Positions 1-8,000 of a DNA stretch of 64,000 nucleotides are shown here, one piece after another. The translations under genes were made by a program, and so were the position numbers. Within the stretch, counting starts at the first letter, position 1. Every line of letters starts with the position of its first letter. Origin of the DNA: Candidatus Scybalocola faecigallinarum (lineage in GTDB: Bacteria > Bacillota > Clostridia > Lachnospirales > Lachnospiraceae); NCBI GenBank assembly GCA_018711005.1, contig DVIT01000022.1, positions 1 through 64,000 on the forward strand, in the 5' to 3' direction. The notes under the pieces are model-generated. The model searched no databases. It saw nothing but the letters and a program-made list of their open reading frames with translations, and was not told the origin of the DNA.

Positions 1-357
1 AATCTCCTTTAGGGCGCACATATAATCCAGGAATCGTTCCCCGGTAAAGCTATCGTAAAGCCCCTGCTGCTGGGGCATAAATCCCAGAAGCCTCCGGAAG
101 GCCTTTCCCATCTTTAAAGCATCCCGGCCATCCCAAAGTACCTGCCCCGAATCCGGCTTCAATACCCCGGTGATGATCTTCATCAGCGTGGACTTTCCGG
201 CGCCATTAGGGCCTAAAAGGCCATAGTACCCGGCTTTAAGGGTAAAAGAAACATCCTCAAGAGCCTTCTTCTCCATCTTATCCGGACGCTTAAAAAGCTT
301 CCCGGACCTTTCCAGCCGGACATAGGTTTTGCTGATCTTTTCTACGCTAAGTTCCAT
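1..357 (-). CDS. ABC-2 type exporter ATP-binding protein (partial, N-terminal 119 residues)
   Basis: The gene runs off the left edge, so only the N-terminal part is seen. The Walker A motif GPNGAGKST is followed by a Q-loop region ([10 protein letters not shown]), as in ATPases of ABC-2 exporters for drugs, lantibiotics or antigens. The protein would hydrolyse ATP at the inner face of the membrane to power a partner permease that must lie outside the window. AAAGGAG lies 4 bases before the ATG at 357. The lipoprotein gene at 452-1801 is on the same strand, 94 bases upstream, and may be cotranscribed; a lipoprotein next to an exporter fits a cell-envelope or peptide-related role, but the substrate cannot be read from this fragment. 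Confidence 0.85.
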   Translation of the reverse strand, partial: MELSVEKISKTYVRLERSGKLFKRPDKMEKKALEDVSFTLKAGYYGLLGPNGAGKSTLMKIITGVLKPDSGQVLWDGRDALKMGKAFRRLLGFMPQQQGLYDSFTGERFLDYMCALKEI

Positions 358-451
358 AGGGCTCCTTTCACTGTTATTTCCGTGCCTTCCACGACATAAG
401 GGTATCCCCTTGCGGGGGCTTCTTCACTGAACTGCTGCATATTTTGTTCTT

Positions 452-1801
452 TTAGTCCATAGACTCTAAGAACACATCCTCCACCGGTTCCATGGCATCA
501 AAACGATTGTTCCAGAAATCTTCTTTTTTAATGACTGACAGTTTTGACATGACCATGTCCACCACCATGGGATTGCCATCGGGATCAATGCCATCCATGG
601 GGACTTCCAAAGTGCCGCTGGTCACAAGGAACTCATCGCCAAATTCACCCACAATTCCTAAATACTGACTGCCATAAGCATCCAAAGACTCTGTATAAGG
701 ATCTATAGAAAAAATCCTGCCATTGTCAAGGTTAACGCTCATTTTCTTTAATTCCCCTTCGTCATTTCCCATATCAAAGATTAGATGATTATCGTAAATA
801 GGATAAAGCGATCTGATTTCTTCAGCATTAATAGATTCTGCTGACAGAGCATCTATGACCATCCTTTCCTCTCCGGTGGACAGAGACACTTCTTTTAGAC
901 TCTCTTTGTCCACATCCAGTAAATAAAGGTATTCTCCGCTGTATTCTTCCAATAACTTGTCCTGTTGCCATGACAGAATCTCTGTTTCGATTCCGTCTGT
1001 AATGTTATAATGATAAACCGTATGGATCTGAGACAGATAAGATTCCATCTGATCCTCGCTATCTGTGTTCTCCGCGCGAATCTCTTTCAACACAAGAGTA
1101 TCCCCATACGCACTTGTCAAAAAGGCTGCATCTCCACCCATTTCTTTTAATGGCTCGATTTTCCCGGAATCTATATGAACACGTACAAGCCACTGTTTAT
1201 CCTGTTTATATAGAACCATATACAAATTCTGACCGTCACTGGCGATACCACCCTCTGGAGCATTATAGTCTGTAAAAGTCACAAGGGACTGGCGATTTCT
1301 TCCATCCAGATCCATACAGTACAGTTCACCAGGGGTATCTTCATAATTGTAACGGCTCATAAATAATGTATCGTCCATGGTAAATAAAAAACAACCTCCA
1401 AGAGTGTTGTCGATCCAGCTTGGATCTGATGAGTTGTTATGATCCGCTGAAAGATCCGGCGAAAGAAAGATTCGCTGTCGTGTCACCACATCGGTATAAA
1501 GGATATTGCCTGTGTAATCAGTCCGATTCATAATTTCATAACAGCCATAGGGGCTGCATACCATCGGATTATAGAAAAGACCTTTCCAGTTGACGAGCAT
1601 CTTTAATGCATTATCACCATTCTCTTCACTGTTATTATCTACATCATTATTAAATTTTTCTGTTTCATCTACCTTTGTTTCGCTCTCCATAGATAAGCTC
1701 ACCGAATCTTCCACAGTGGTTCCGGCTGAACCTTGCGTACATCCTGCCAGAAAGATTAAAGACACCACACATAATACCTTAAAAAAAATGGATACTTTCA
1801 T
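452..1801 (-). CDS. Secreted lipoprotein, DUF5050-like
   Basis: A protein of about 449 residues with a lipoprotein signal: basic start, hydrophobic stretch and lipobox Leu-Ala-Gly-Cys near residue 20, so it should be lipid-anchored on the outer face of the membrane. A Ser/Thr/Glu/Asp/Asn-rich linker follows (about residues 25-60). The rest holds repeated segments of the type 'LYYMDLDGRN', seen in beta-propeller-like DUF5050 proteins. The ORF opens 12 bases further up, but GGAGG sits just before the ATG at 1801, which I take as the start. No catalytic motif is visible. It lies between the secreted ricin-like gene and the ABC ATPase on the same strand. Function unknown; the family call rests on the repeat pattern only. 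Confidence 0.75.
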   Translation of the reverse strand: MKVSIFFKVLCVVSLIFLAGCTQGSAGTTVEDSVSLSMESETKVDETEKFNNDVDNNSEENGDNALKMLVNWKGLFYNPMVCSPYGCYEIMNRTDYTGNILYTDVVTRQRIFLSPDLSADHNNSSDPSWIDNTLGGCFLFTMDDTLFMSRYNYEDTPGELYCMDLDGRNRQSLVTFTDYNAPEGGIASDGQNLYMVLYKQDKQWLVRVHIDSGKIEPLKEMGGDAAFLTSAYGDTLVLKEIRAENTDSEDQMESYLSQIHTVYHYNITDGIETEILSWQQDKLLEEYSGEYLYLLDVDKESLKEVSLSTGEERMVIDALSAESINAEEIRSLYPIYDNHLIFDMGNDEGELKKMSVNLDNGRIFSIDPYTESLDAYGSQYLGIVGEFGDEFLVTSGTLEVPMDGIDPDGNPMVVDMVMSKLSVIKKEDFWNNRFDAMEPVEDVFLESMD

Positions 1802-1835
1802 AACTTCCTCCATATGCTTTAATTAGAATAGTACA

Positions 1836-1870
1836 AATGGGGCTATCACGATTTGTGAAACAGCCCCATT
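1836..1870 (-). terminator. Hairpin after the ricin-like gene
   Basis: AATGGGGCT (1862-1870) pairs with AGCCCCATT (1836-1844), and an inner TCAC/GTGA stem extends it. It lies between the stop of the secreted ricin-like gene and the start of the lipoprotein gene, both read leftwards. No clear T-run follows, so it may be a partial terminator or a 3' end stabiliser. Confidence 0.5.
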
Positions 1871-1929
1871 ATGTATTTAATCATTATTTAAAATAAATAT
1901 TTTTTTAACTCTACTACTATCCTTGGAAA

Positions 1930-2442
1930 TTAATATGCTTGCCAATCTGTATTTGCATTATAATATTGCCATGTACACATTGTCTTAGCACCATGAGAAG
2001 TAAGGTATACCGTGTTTGTATGTGCATATCTTGCATACAACGAAAGTTTAAAAGATCCCACATGCAACCTTGATGCAAATTGATAATCTTGAGGATTATT
2101 AGTAGCTGCAGTCAATACATTTGCAGTTGTTCCAATAGCTGATCTGTTCGCATTTAAGGCAAGTGTAGTATTAGCAGCAGGCCTTAAAGAACTTTTTCCT
2201 GTACTTTCTCTAAATATGTACCATCTTTGAGAAACGTTTCCTGTATTTGTCCATGTAGATACTTGTGTCCCGCTAACAACTGCTCCAGATGTGTAGCAGT
2301 TTAAAATCATGCCATCACCACTACCCCAATTTGTATTTCTTACGGTATAGGGCCCCTCTGCCGCATTTACCGGCAGCACACAAATACTCAGCACGATAGC
2401 CAAAGATATAATACCTTTTAACATTCTTTTCATTTTTTTCAT
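1930..2442 (-). CDS. Small secreted protein with ricin-B-like (beta-trefoil) features
   Basis: About 170 residues. It has a Sec signal peptide (Lys/Arg-rich start, hydrophobic core ISLAIVLSICVLP, cleavage likely after VNA). The mature part of about 145 residues has the ricin-like pattern 'gxVvsgTqVstWtNtGnvsQRWyi' followed by 'LaLNanrsaiGTtanVltA', that is one QxW-type repeat with a weaker second and third. Such domains bind sugars, so a cell-surface or secreted lectin is possible. The start at 2442 is set by AGGAGGA at 2451-2457; the longer ORF has no site. Its promoter carries the same 20-bp element as the LytTR regulator operon (see 2626-2675), which suggests it is a target of that regulator. 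Family assignment is moderate; role unknown. Confidence 0.65.
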   Translation of the reverse strand: MKKMKRMLKGIISLAIVLSICVLPVNAAEGPYTVRNTNWGSGDGMILNCYTSGAVVSGTQVSTWTNTGNVSQRWYIFRESTGKSSLRPAANTTLALNANRSAIGTTANVLTAATNNPQDYQFASRLHVGSFKLSLYARYAHTNTVYLTSHGAKTMCTWQYYNANTDWQAY

Positions 2443-2625
2443 CACTTTCTTCCTCCTCGTTTTATAATTTCTGCATTTCTGCAGTAAAATCAAAAACGAT
2501 AACCATCCATCGGACTCACCCCTTGCTCAATGCTGCCATTTTCAAAATCCGGACGCGAAGGCAACAATCATCCCGCTTTGTACCTGGCAACATCATAAAT
2601 GGAAAACACTGTTGACTATGAATTT

Positions 2626-2675
2626 ATTATAGCATTTTTCTACTCGTCAAAACCATTTTGACTGTATTCTGTCGT
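2626..2675 (-). promoter_or_regulatory. Promoter with LytTR-type element for the ricin-like gene
   Basis: A -10 box TATAAT (2626-2631) lies downstream of ACGACAGAATACAGTCAAAA (read on the minus strand, 2675-2656). The same 20 bases occur at nearly the same distance from a TATAAT box in front of the response regulator operon (5095-5114). No good -35 box stands at 17 bases, as expected for an activator-dependent promoter. A second AGAATAC copy lies 10 bases upstream. Confidence 0.65.
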
Positions 2676-2708
2676 ATTCTGGCCCTAAATTGTATTTACC
2701 CTCAAATT

Positions 2709-2736
2709 GAAAAAGGACAGGGAAAATCCTGTCCTT
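2709..2736 (-). terminator. Terminator of the response regulator-kinase-peptide operon
   Basis: AAGGACAGG and CCTGTCCTT form a 9-bp stem with a 6-base loop, followed on the minus strand by TTTC. It starts 11 bases after the stop codon of the small peptide, which supports that peptide as the last gene of the operon. Confidence 0.8.
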
Positions 2737-2746
2737 CACACCTTTG

Positions 2747-2878
2747 TCAGCAACACAACACAGAATACGTTGGGTTATTTGTAAACTTCGATTCAGCAAC
2801 TTCTTCTTGCGTATTTTCAAATTTTTGAATTTCTAAAAGTTCTTCTAAAATAGATGTCATTTCTTTGTTTTTATCCAT
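2747..2878 (-). CDS. Small acidic peptide (43 residues) ending in Cys-Cys; possible signal or RiPP precursor
   Basis: This short gene begins at the ATG at 2878, 27 bases after the kinase stop, behind a strong site (GGGGAGGAAAGAAGA). It ends with TGC TGA at 2747, just before a terminator, so it sits as the third gene of the regulator-kinase operon. The first 30 residues are acidic and look helical (ILEELLEIQKF...QEEVAE), like the leader of a ribosomally made peptide. The last 13 (from Lys31) hold two Thr, one Ser, a Pro and a terminal pair of Cys (Thr33, Thr37, Ser39, Cys42, Cys43), the residue types used in thioether rings. There is no Gly-Gly cleavage site, and no AgrB, LanM or radical-SAM gene is seen nearby. 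The reading frame and site are directly visible; a signalling or RiPP role is inference from position and composition. Confidence 0.7.
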   Translation of the reverse strand: MDKNKEMTSILEELLEIQKFENTQEEVAESKFTNNPTYSVLCC

Positions 2879-2905
2879 ATTCTTCTTTCCTCCCCACTTC
2901 ATTGG

Positions 2906-4219
2906 TTATTTTTTTATAACACTGATCCTTACAGAAAAAATCCCGTTCGCCGCTGAAATATCTATTGTTCCGCCATTTCCTTCCACCAGTTCACGAACGC
3001 TTTTCAGCCCAATTCCATGATTTTTCCCGTCTGCTTTCGTTGTTTCACAGGTTCCATTAATAATCTTTCGCTGTCCCGTATACGGATTTTGCATCTCCAT
3101 ATAAAACATCTTATTTTCCGTCCGGATCGTCAGATGGATCCAGCGGTTGCTGCTTTCAACTTCCCGCGCCGCTTCCATCCCATTATCTAAAAGGTTTCCA
3201 AGGATAATACAGATCTGCTCGTCAGGGAAAGGGCAAAACATAGCGTCTGCATCACATTGGAAGCGGAGATGGTATTCCTGAAACATCTTTGACTTATATT
3301 CCAGCAAATAATCCATAGCTGAAATCCCAGTATACCTTAGTCTTGTTCCCCGCTGCTTTTCCTCCAGCCGATCCCTTAGATAGACCTGGGCCTGCTCCGT
3401 CTCCCCGGCATTCAGATACCCTAAAAGAAGAATGTCCTGCTGAATACTGTCGTGAAGCCATCGGCTCCTTTGCTCCGCCTGCTGAAGAATCGCTTCATAC
3501 TGATTCTCCAGCAAGGTCATGGCCTGCTCTGACTGAAGTTCCTTTTGCCGCAAGGTATAAACAGAGTGTGTAATTGTCAAGATCACAATCACACAACCGG
3601 CCACATTGGCAAAAAGCAGCATGGATATTAAGGTTTCCTGTGTCACGATACGGTATGCAACTGCCTGAGAGTAAAACACCGGATCGATAAAAAGGTTTAA
3701 AAGTATGGGAATGATCAGCAAAATATAACTGACTCTATGGTTAAACTCTAAAAATGCTGTTTCTTTTTTGAATCGGGCTAACACAAGGACCAGTATACTC
3801 ACCCCAACCATTGCCCCAATATGTAACTTATACCATGGCATACCGTTTATAGCCTCTCCATAGGTTCGCGGGCTGATTCTTTGAATAAAGCCAATTACTA
3901 TAATCACTGTTTGGAAAATTATCGTCAGCATCCACCAATATAAAAGATTCTGGCAGAACATTTTCCAGAAATTCCCTTTAAAAAAGATCACAATAATGAT
4001 AGTTAGGTAAACTGCCCGTAAGTAATATTCCTCAGTACTATATTTCGCCCAGTACAGATTGCTGGAGGCAAAGGCAGCCGCTCCGGCAACGATGACGCCC
4101 AGGATGACCTTTGCCAGAAGGCCGTTCCACCGCAGAGGGTAAGGCCGGGATGCCAGGATGACGCCGCATCCGGTAGTAATAAATGTCATAATCACGCTAA
4201 TAATCAGTCCTGGACTCAT
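2906..4219 (-). CDS. Sensor histidine kinase, GHKL family (AgrC/quorum-sensing type)
   Basis: About 437 residues. The N-terminal half (to about residue 220) holds six or seven membrane segments. A short coiled coil leads into the kinase core: phospho-acceptor His in SRWLHDSIQQDI, N-box LGNLLDNGMEAA, and G-box HGIGLKSV followed by a GGTI segment. This is the layout of AgrC-like kinases that sense peptides or small molecules through the membrane domain. The start at 4219 is chosen because GGAGGAAGG precedes it; the longer ORF start at 4240 has no site. The gene overlaps the response regulator stop by 23 bases, so the two are translationally coupled. The small Cys-Cys peptide follows. The ligand is not known. 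Confidence 0.9.
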   Translation of the reverse strand: MSPGLIISVIMTFITTGCGVILASRPYPLRWNGLLAKVILGVIVAGAAAFASSNLYWAKYSTEEYYLRAVYLTIIIVIFFKGNFWKMFCQNLLYWWMLTIIFQTVIIVIGFIQRISPRTYGEAINGMPWYKLHIGAMVGVSILVLVLARFKKETAFLEFNHRVSYILLIIPILLNLFIDPVFYSQAVAYRIVTQETLISMLLFANVAGCVIVILTITHSVYTLRQKELQSEQAMTLLENQYEAILQQAEQRSRWLHDSIQQDILLLGYLNAGETEQAQVYLRDRLEEKQRGTRLRYTGISAMDYLLEYKSKMFQEYHLRFQCDADAMFCPFPDEQICIILGNLLDNGMEAAREVESSNRWIHLTIRTENKMFYMEMQNPYTGQRKIINGTCETTKADGKNHGIGLKSVRELVEGNGGTIDISAANGIFSVRISVIKK

Positions 4220-5000
4220 TTTCCTTCCTCCACAAGTCAATCAGCGCTTTTTTTACTTTCGTCTGCTGGGGCCTGCTCAGTTCGATCTTCTCATCGTCCC
4301 GCATCACCGCCCATGGGCCTTCGATCTCCATAATATGCCTTAAGTTTACAGCATAACCTTTGTTCACCGCCATAAACACCGGGGAATCCAAAAGCTTTAA
4401 AGCCAGCTTCATGGGTCTTCGATCCCTGTAAATCCCGTGAGCCGTATGGAAGTAAGTATACTTTCCGTCAACATGAAGATAATAAATATGATCGTGATTG
4501 AGCTTTATCACACTTTTGGGAGATTCAATGACATAAAACCGGTATTCCCGTTTTTTCATATTTTGAAGAAGTCCTTCAAGAGCCTTAGGCAAATCCCGTG
4601 TTAAAGACTCTTTCACAATGTACCGCCATGTGTTGTATTCATAACATTGAATGGAATACTGCATATGGGCAGTCACAAAAATAATATAGGGATCCAGATA
4701 CGTTTCCCGGATATGCTGGGCCAAGGCCATGCCGTCCATGGAAGGCATCTGAATATCCAAAAGATAAATGTCAAAATACATTCCATTATCCACATCCATA
4801 ACCAGCTCCCGGGGATATTGGTATTGATAAACTTCAAAATCTTCTTCCCGGTCTTTAAAAAATTCTTCGGCGATACGAGCTACCTGTTGAGTAAACTGTG
4901 GTTCATCATCTGCCACCGCAATCCGGATTTTTAAGGGCAGCTCCGGTTCCAGGTCGCCCCTTTCAGCTCTTTTAGCAGCTTCATCTCTAAACGTTTCCAC
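4197..5000 (-). CDS. LytTR-family response regulator
   Basis: 267 residues. Receiver domain: acidic pair in VADDEP, phospho-acceptor Asp82 in DIYLLDIQMPSMDG, and the later Thr and Lys positions in FVTAH and YIVKES. The C-terminal part (about 160-262) is a LytTR DNA-binding domain, with IYYLHVDGKYTYFHT and a closing basic stretch. The start is GTG at 5000 with AAGGAGGAGAAG directly before it. It is the first gene of the operon with the kinase and the peptide. The promoter carries two direct repeats of 21-base period, the classic arrangement for LytTR regulators such as AgrA, so autoregulation is likely. The first 22 residues before the receiver are unusual and charged. Confidence 0.9.
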   Translation of the reverse strand: METFRDEAAKRAERGDLEPELPLKIRIAVADDEPQFTQQVARIAEEFFKDREEDFEVYQYQYPRELVMDVDNGMYFDIYLLDIQMPSMDGMALAQHIRETYLDPYIIFVTAHMQYSIQCYEYNTWRYIVKESLTRDLPKALEGLLQNMKKREYRFYVIESPKSVIKLNHDHIYYLHVDGKYTYFHTAHGIYRDRRPMKLALKLLDSPVFMAVNKGYAVNLRHIMEIEGPWAVMRDDEKIELSRPQQTKVKKALIDLWRKENESRTDY

Positions 5001-5065
5001 CTTCTCCTCCTTCCTTAAACATACGATCGCCCTATCGGCTTGTCTGTCATAACCATCCCTTTTTT

Positions 5066-5130
5066 ATTATACATAAATTTATGGTCCGCGCCCTTTTTGA
5101 CTGTATTCTGTCGTTTTTTGACCACATTCT
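5066..5130 (-). promoter_or_regulatory. Promoter with paired LytTR direct repeats
   Basis: Read on the minus strand, AGAATGTGGTCAAAAA starts at 5130 and AGAATACAGTCAAAAA starts at 5109, an exact 21-base period (two helical turns). A TATAAT box follows at 5071-5066. The second repeat is inside the 20-bp block shared with the ricin-like gene promoter. A -35 box is poor, which fits activation by the LytTR regulator encoded directly downstream. Confidence 0.75.
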
Positions 5131-5174
5131 ATATAATGAAATAAGCGGCAAAAGGTTCGGCCGAAACCATGCAA

Positions 5175-5223
5175 AAAATATATGCCATGTGGAGATTCCA
5201 GATCCGGTCATTCCACATGGCAT
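5175..5223 (-). terminator. Terminator after the decayed AAA/nuclease gene
   Basis: ATGCCATGTGGA and TCCACATGGCAT form a perfect 12-bp stem with an 18-base loop; on the minus strand it is followed by ATATATTTTTTG. It closes the metG operon transcript. Confidence 0.8.
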
Positions 5224-5255
5224 CATTATATTTGTTCAGTTTGCCGGATTGTTAC

Positions 5256-6468
5256 TTAATTTTCTCCCATAACAACCATACATTCTTTTTCATAAAAGGC
5301 TATCCCGTATTTCAGGATTTTCCCTGCGGGAATGCCTCGCAAAACCGGTTAATCCTGGTCATATCGCCATAGGTGGTTTCCTGAAACCAATCCTTTACCA
5401 GGTCAATAAACAGTTCTTTGACCTCCCGGTTGGGAAGGGCCAGACGCATCTGTTTTCCGGGAAGCCGTTCCCGCCGGGTCAAATAGCCGGTAGAATACAG
5501 TACGCTCCAAATATTATCAATAGAATCCTCAATATCCCGGTAAGTCAGTTCCTGCCGGATGGTTTTGACAATCGTCCCGCCATTGATCAGCTGCTCAATC
5601 TCATCCCGGGTTGTCTGATCCGCCCGCTTAAGCAAACGCCGGATAATACCATTACCGCTTGTATTTGCCCAATAATTTTCCGGCTCAGCATCTCTATCCC
5701 ACATCAAAACGTCACAATAATTGATCACATCCCAGGGACAATAAACATGAACTTTACCAAAAAGATAGCCATTATACCAATCCCGGATCACAGGTTTATA
5801 CGCGGTCAGGTCATAAAATGACAGCAGCCCGTCCACATTCTCATCAATAAAGCCGAAATATTCATCATACCGAACATCTGAAATGCCTTATCCAAAGGAA
5901 CATCGTACTCGTCAATCAGCAGGATTACTTTTTCACCATAGTGTTTATGCAAAAGCTCAGATAATGTTCTCAGACTGTCAATAAGGATACTGTCCTTCAT
6001 GGTAAACATACCGTCCCTGATCACACTAATTCCCTGATACAAAGCTTTATCATCCGGACTAAGGCGCTCACTCTCCAAAAGGAAGCTAAACCTGCGGGCT
6101 TCATTTCCTATCACCCGTCTCAGTGCCATTGAAGCCGTCTGAAAATCCGGGCCATCCACGTTTTTCAGGCTGATAGAGATTACCGGAAATCGTCCCATAT
6201 ATTCCTGGCACAATTTTTTCTCCTGTGTGATTTTTAAGCCGTCAAACAGTGCTTTATCACTGCCGATTTCAAAAAAGCACTTTAGCATGCTCATATTCAA
6301 AGACTTTCCAAACCGTCTGGGACGGGTAAACAGGTTGACCTCCCCCCAGTTCTGCAAAAGCTCCGCAATAAACATGGTTTTATCCACATAATAAAAATCA
6401 TTTGACCGGATTTTTTCAAATCCGTCAATTCCAATCGGAAGCTTTTTATTCTGCACCTTCTCCACCAT
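5256..6468 (-). pseudogene. Decayed AAA-ATPase / PD-(D/E)XK nuclease gene with two internal deletions
   Basis: The intact relative is the 563-residue protein at 15098-16789. The N-terminal piece (6468 to about 5880) keeps the start, the P-loop-like RPRRFGKSLNMSM and the acidic motif LLIDEYDVPLDKAF. The frame then shifts and about 70-80 residues, including the conserved TGCLRISKESIFTG segment, are missing. The middle piece resumes at YFGFIDENVDGLL (about 5850) and runs to about 5315. A second junction removes most of the C-terminal nuclease domain, and the last residues (ILKYGIAFYEKECMV) reappear in another frame and stop at 5256. The start overlaps the pyridoxamine kinase stop by 23 bases. 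It cannot make a full protein. Confidence 0.85.
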
Positions 6469-7345
6469 CCTTTACAGCCAGCTCCCACAGCAAAGGCTCA
6501 AAGCTTACCCCGTCTGTTGAGGGGATTTCCATTTGTGCCGACAGACGGATGGCCTTGGCCACAAAATCCGCCGCCTTTTTCACTGACACATCCAGAGAAA
6601 CGCCATTGACCGCATCCGCCGCAATGATAGAGGCAAACAAGTCTCCGGTGCCGCACCGGGAAGCGCCGGCCAGTGTATAGGTGATCAGCTGGCCGCCACG
6701 GGCGTCCATACAATAATTTCCATAAACCCCATCCCCGGCATTTGCTTCCGGCGCCTTAACCCCAAAATCATGGCCGCCAACGACAGCGCCGGTAATCACT
6801 GCCTTTTCAGGTCCCATGGACAAAAGCTTTGACGCCAGTGTGTAAAGCTCCTGCTCTGTCCAGACCTCCTGATAAGGTGTGTCTGTTAAAATGCAGGCCT
6901 CCGTTACATTGGGCGTAATAATATTTCCCAATGTGACCAGCTTTTTCATGGCCTGGCACATCGGCTGAGTATAGGTGCGGTAGGTCCTGCCATGATCGCC
7001 CATGACCGGATCAATGACAAGCACTGTATCTTCGGAGGAAAAGGTCTTAAAAAAATGTCTCACAATATCGATCTGTGCTTCTGAGCCTAAAAATCCGGTA
7101 TAAATCCCGTTAAATTTCAGCCCCAGCTTTTCCCATTCCCGGATGTAACGCTCCATTTTGTCCGTATAATCATCAATAAAGCAGGACTCAAAGGCCGTAT
7201 GGTTGGACAAAATGGATGTGGGTACCGGACAGCAGGCCAGGCCCATAACGGAAATGACCGGAATAGCCACGGTCAGTGCACAGCGGCCAAAGCCTGTCAG
7301 ATCATTGACAACGGCAATTTTCTTCTGATTATTATGGGATTCCAT
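6446..7345 (-). CDS. Pyridoxamine/pyridoxal kinase (PdxY/PdxK-like)
   Basis: 299 residues, the usual length for the family. It would phosphorylate pyridoxal, pyridoxamine or pyridoxine with ATP in B6 salvage in the cytoplasm. Visible motifs are the N-terminal VVNDLTGFGRCAL, DPVMGDHGRTY in the middle and the anion-hole motif RCGTGDLFAS, whose Asp is the catalytic base in the ribokinase fold. The start has GAGGAGTG before it, and the gene begins 21 bases after the TRIC-like gene, so it is the third gene of the metG operon. Substrate preference among B6 vitamers cannot be read from the sequence. Confidence 0.85.
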   Translation of the reverse strand: MESHNNQKKIAVVNDLTGFGRCALTVAIPVISVMGLACCPVPTSILSNHTAFESCFIDDYTDKMERYIREWEKLGLKFNGIYTGFLGSEAQIDIVRHFFKTFSSEDTVLVIDPVMGDHGRTYRTYTQPMCQAMKKLVTLGNIITPNVTEACILTDTPYQEVWTEQELYTLASKLLSMGPEKAVITGAVVGGHDFGVKAPEANAGDGVYGNYCMDARGGQLITYTLAGASRCGTGDLFASIIAADAVNGVSLDVSVKKAADFVAKAIRLSAQMEIPSTDGVSFEPLLWELAVKDGGEGAE

Positions 7346-7366
7346 AAATCACACTCCTCATCCTCT

Positions 7367-7996
7367 TTACTGCACCCGGGGCAGGTTCCACCGGTAATGG
7401 GCCGCCAGCAGGCGGATGATCACCACCAGCACTGCGCCAATGACCATGGCCAATGTATCCCCTAAAAACAGGCGCAGGATCAAACAGGCCACAGCCCCGG
7501 CAATAGACGCGCAGGCATAAACATGCTTAATAAATACAAAGGGCGTATTTCCTGCCATAATATCACGGATCATGCCGCCGCCAATACCTGTGATCACGCC
7601 CACAAACAGCAGGAGAAAGGTGCTTTCATAGCCTGCCTGAAGGGCTGTGTCGATCCCGATGACCGTAAAAGCGCCAAGGCCAATGGCATCCATCACATTC
7701 ATCCATTTTTCATACACCTGCACAAGATGGCTGGCCAGCAGCTCCTGGCGCAGGCGAAACAGCAAAAACAGCAGACATGCCGTAATGATCGACGCAATAG
7801 CGTAGGAGCTGTTCCTAAACATGTTGGGGGGATTGATCCCCAGGACAAGATCCCGGATCAGACCGCCCCCCAAAGCCGTAGTTACAGCAAGAACGTTAAT
7901 GCCAAAAATATCCATATTTTTCCGTATGCCAATCATTGCTCCCGACGAAGCAAAGGCTACGGTTCCAATGATTTCAATAATAAATACGGCAAGCAT
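7367..7996 (-). CDS. TRIC-type cation channel family membrane protein (UPF0126/YadS)
   Basis: About 209 residues. Two homologous halves of three membrane segments each, marked by TALGGGLIRDLVLG and GIGGGMIRDIMAG, plus a seventh segment; this is the bacterial TRIC fold, in which a trimer passes K+ or other monovalent cations. I place the start at the ATG at 7996, four bases after the metG stop, because the longer ORF reads back into metG; no good ribosome site is seen, so translation is probably coupled to metG. Some relatives have been linked to glycine uptake. The actual substrate is unknown. Confidence 0.8.
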   Translation of the reverse strand: MLAVFIIEIIGTVAFASSGAMIGIRKNMDIFGINVLAVTTALGGGLIRDLVLGINPPNMFRNSSYAIASIITACLLFLLFRLRQELLASHLVQVYEKWMNVMDAIGLGAFTVIGIDTALQAGYESTFLLLFVGVITGIGGGMIRDIMAGNTPFVFIKHVYACASIAGAVACLILRLFLGDTLAMVIGAVLVVIIRLLAAHYRWNLPRVQ

Positions 7997-8000
7997 GACA

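Noticed and set aside
2500-2600. Short frame of about 25 codons with two Cys in the leader of the ricin-like gene
   Set aside because: No ribosome site and no link to neighbouring stops; kept only the peptide at 2747-2878, which has one.
2906-5000. Classical agr locus
   Set aside because: Kinase and regulator are of Agr type, but no AgrB protease and no AgrD-like amphipathic peptide with a conserved C-terminal tail are present.
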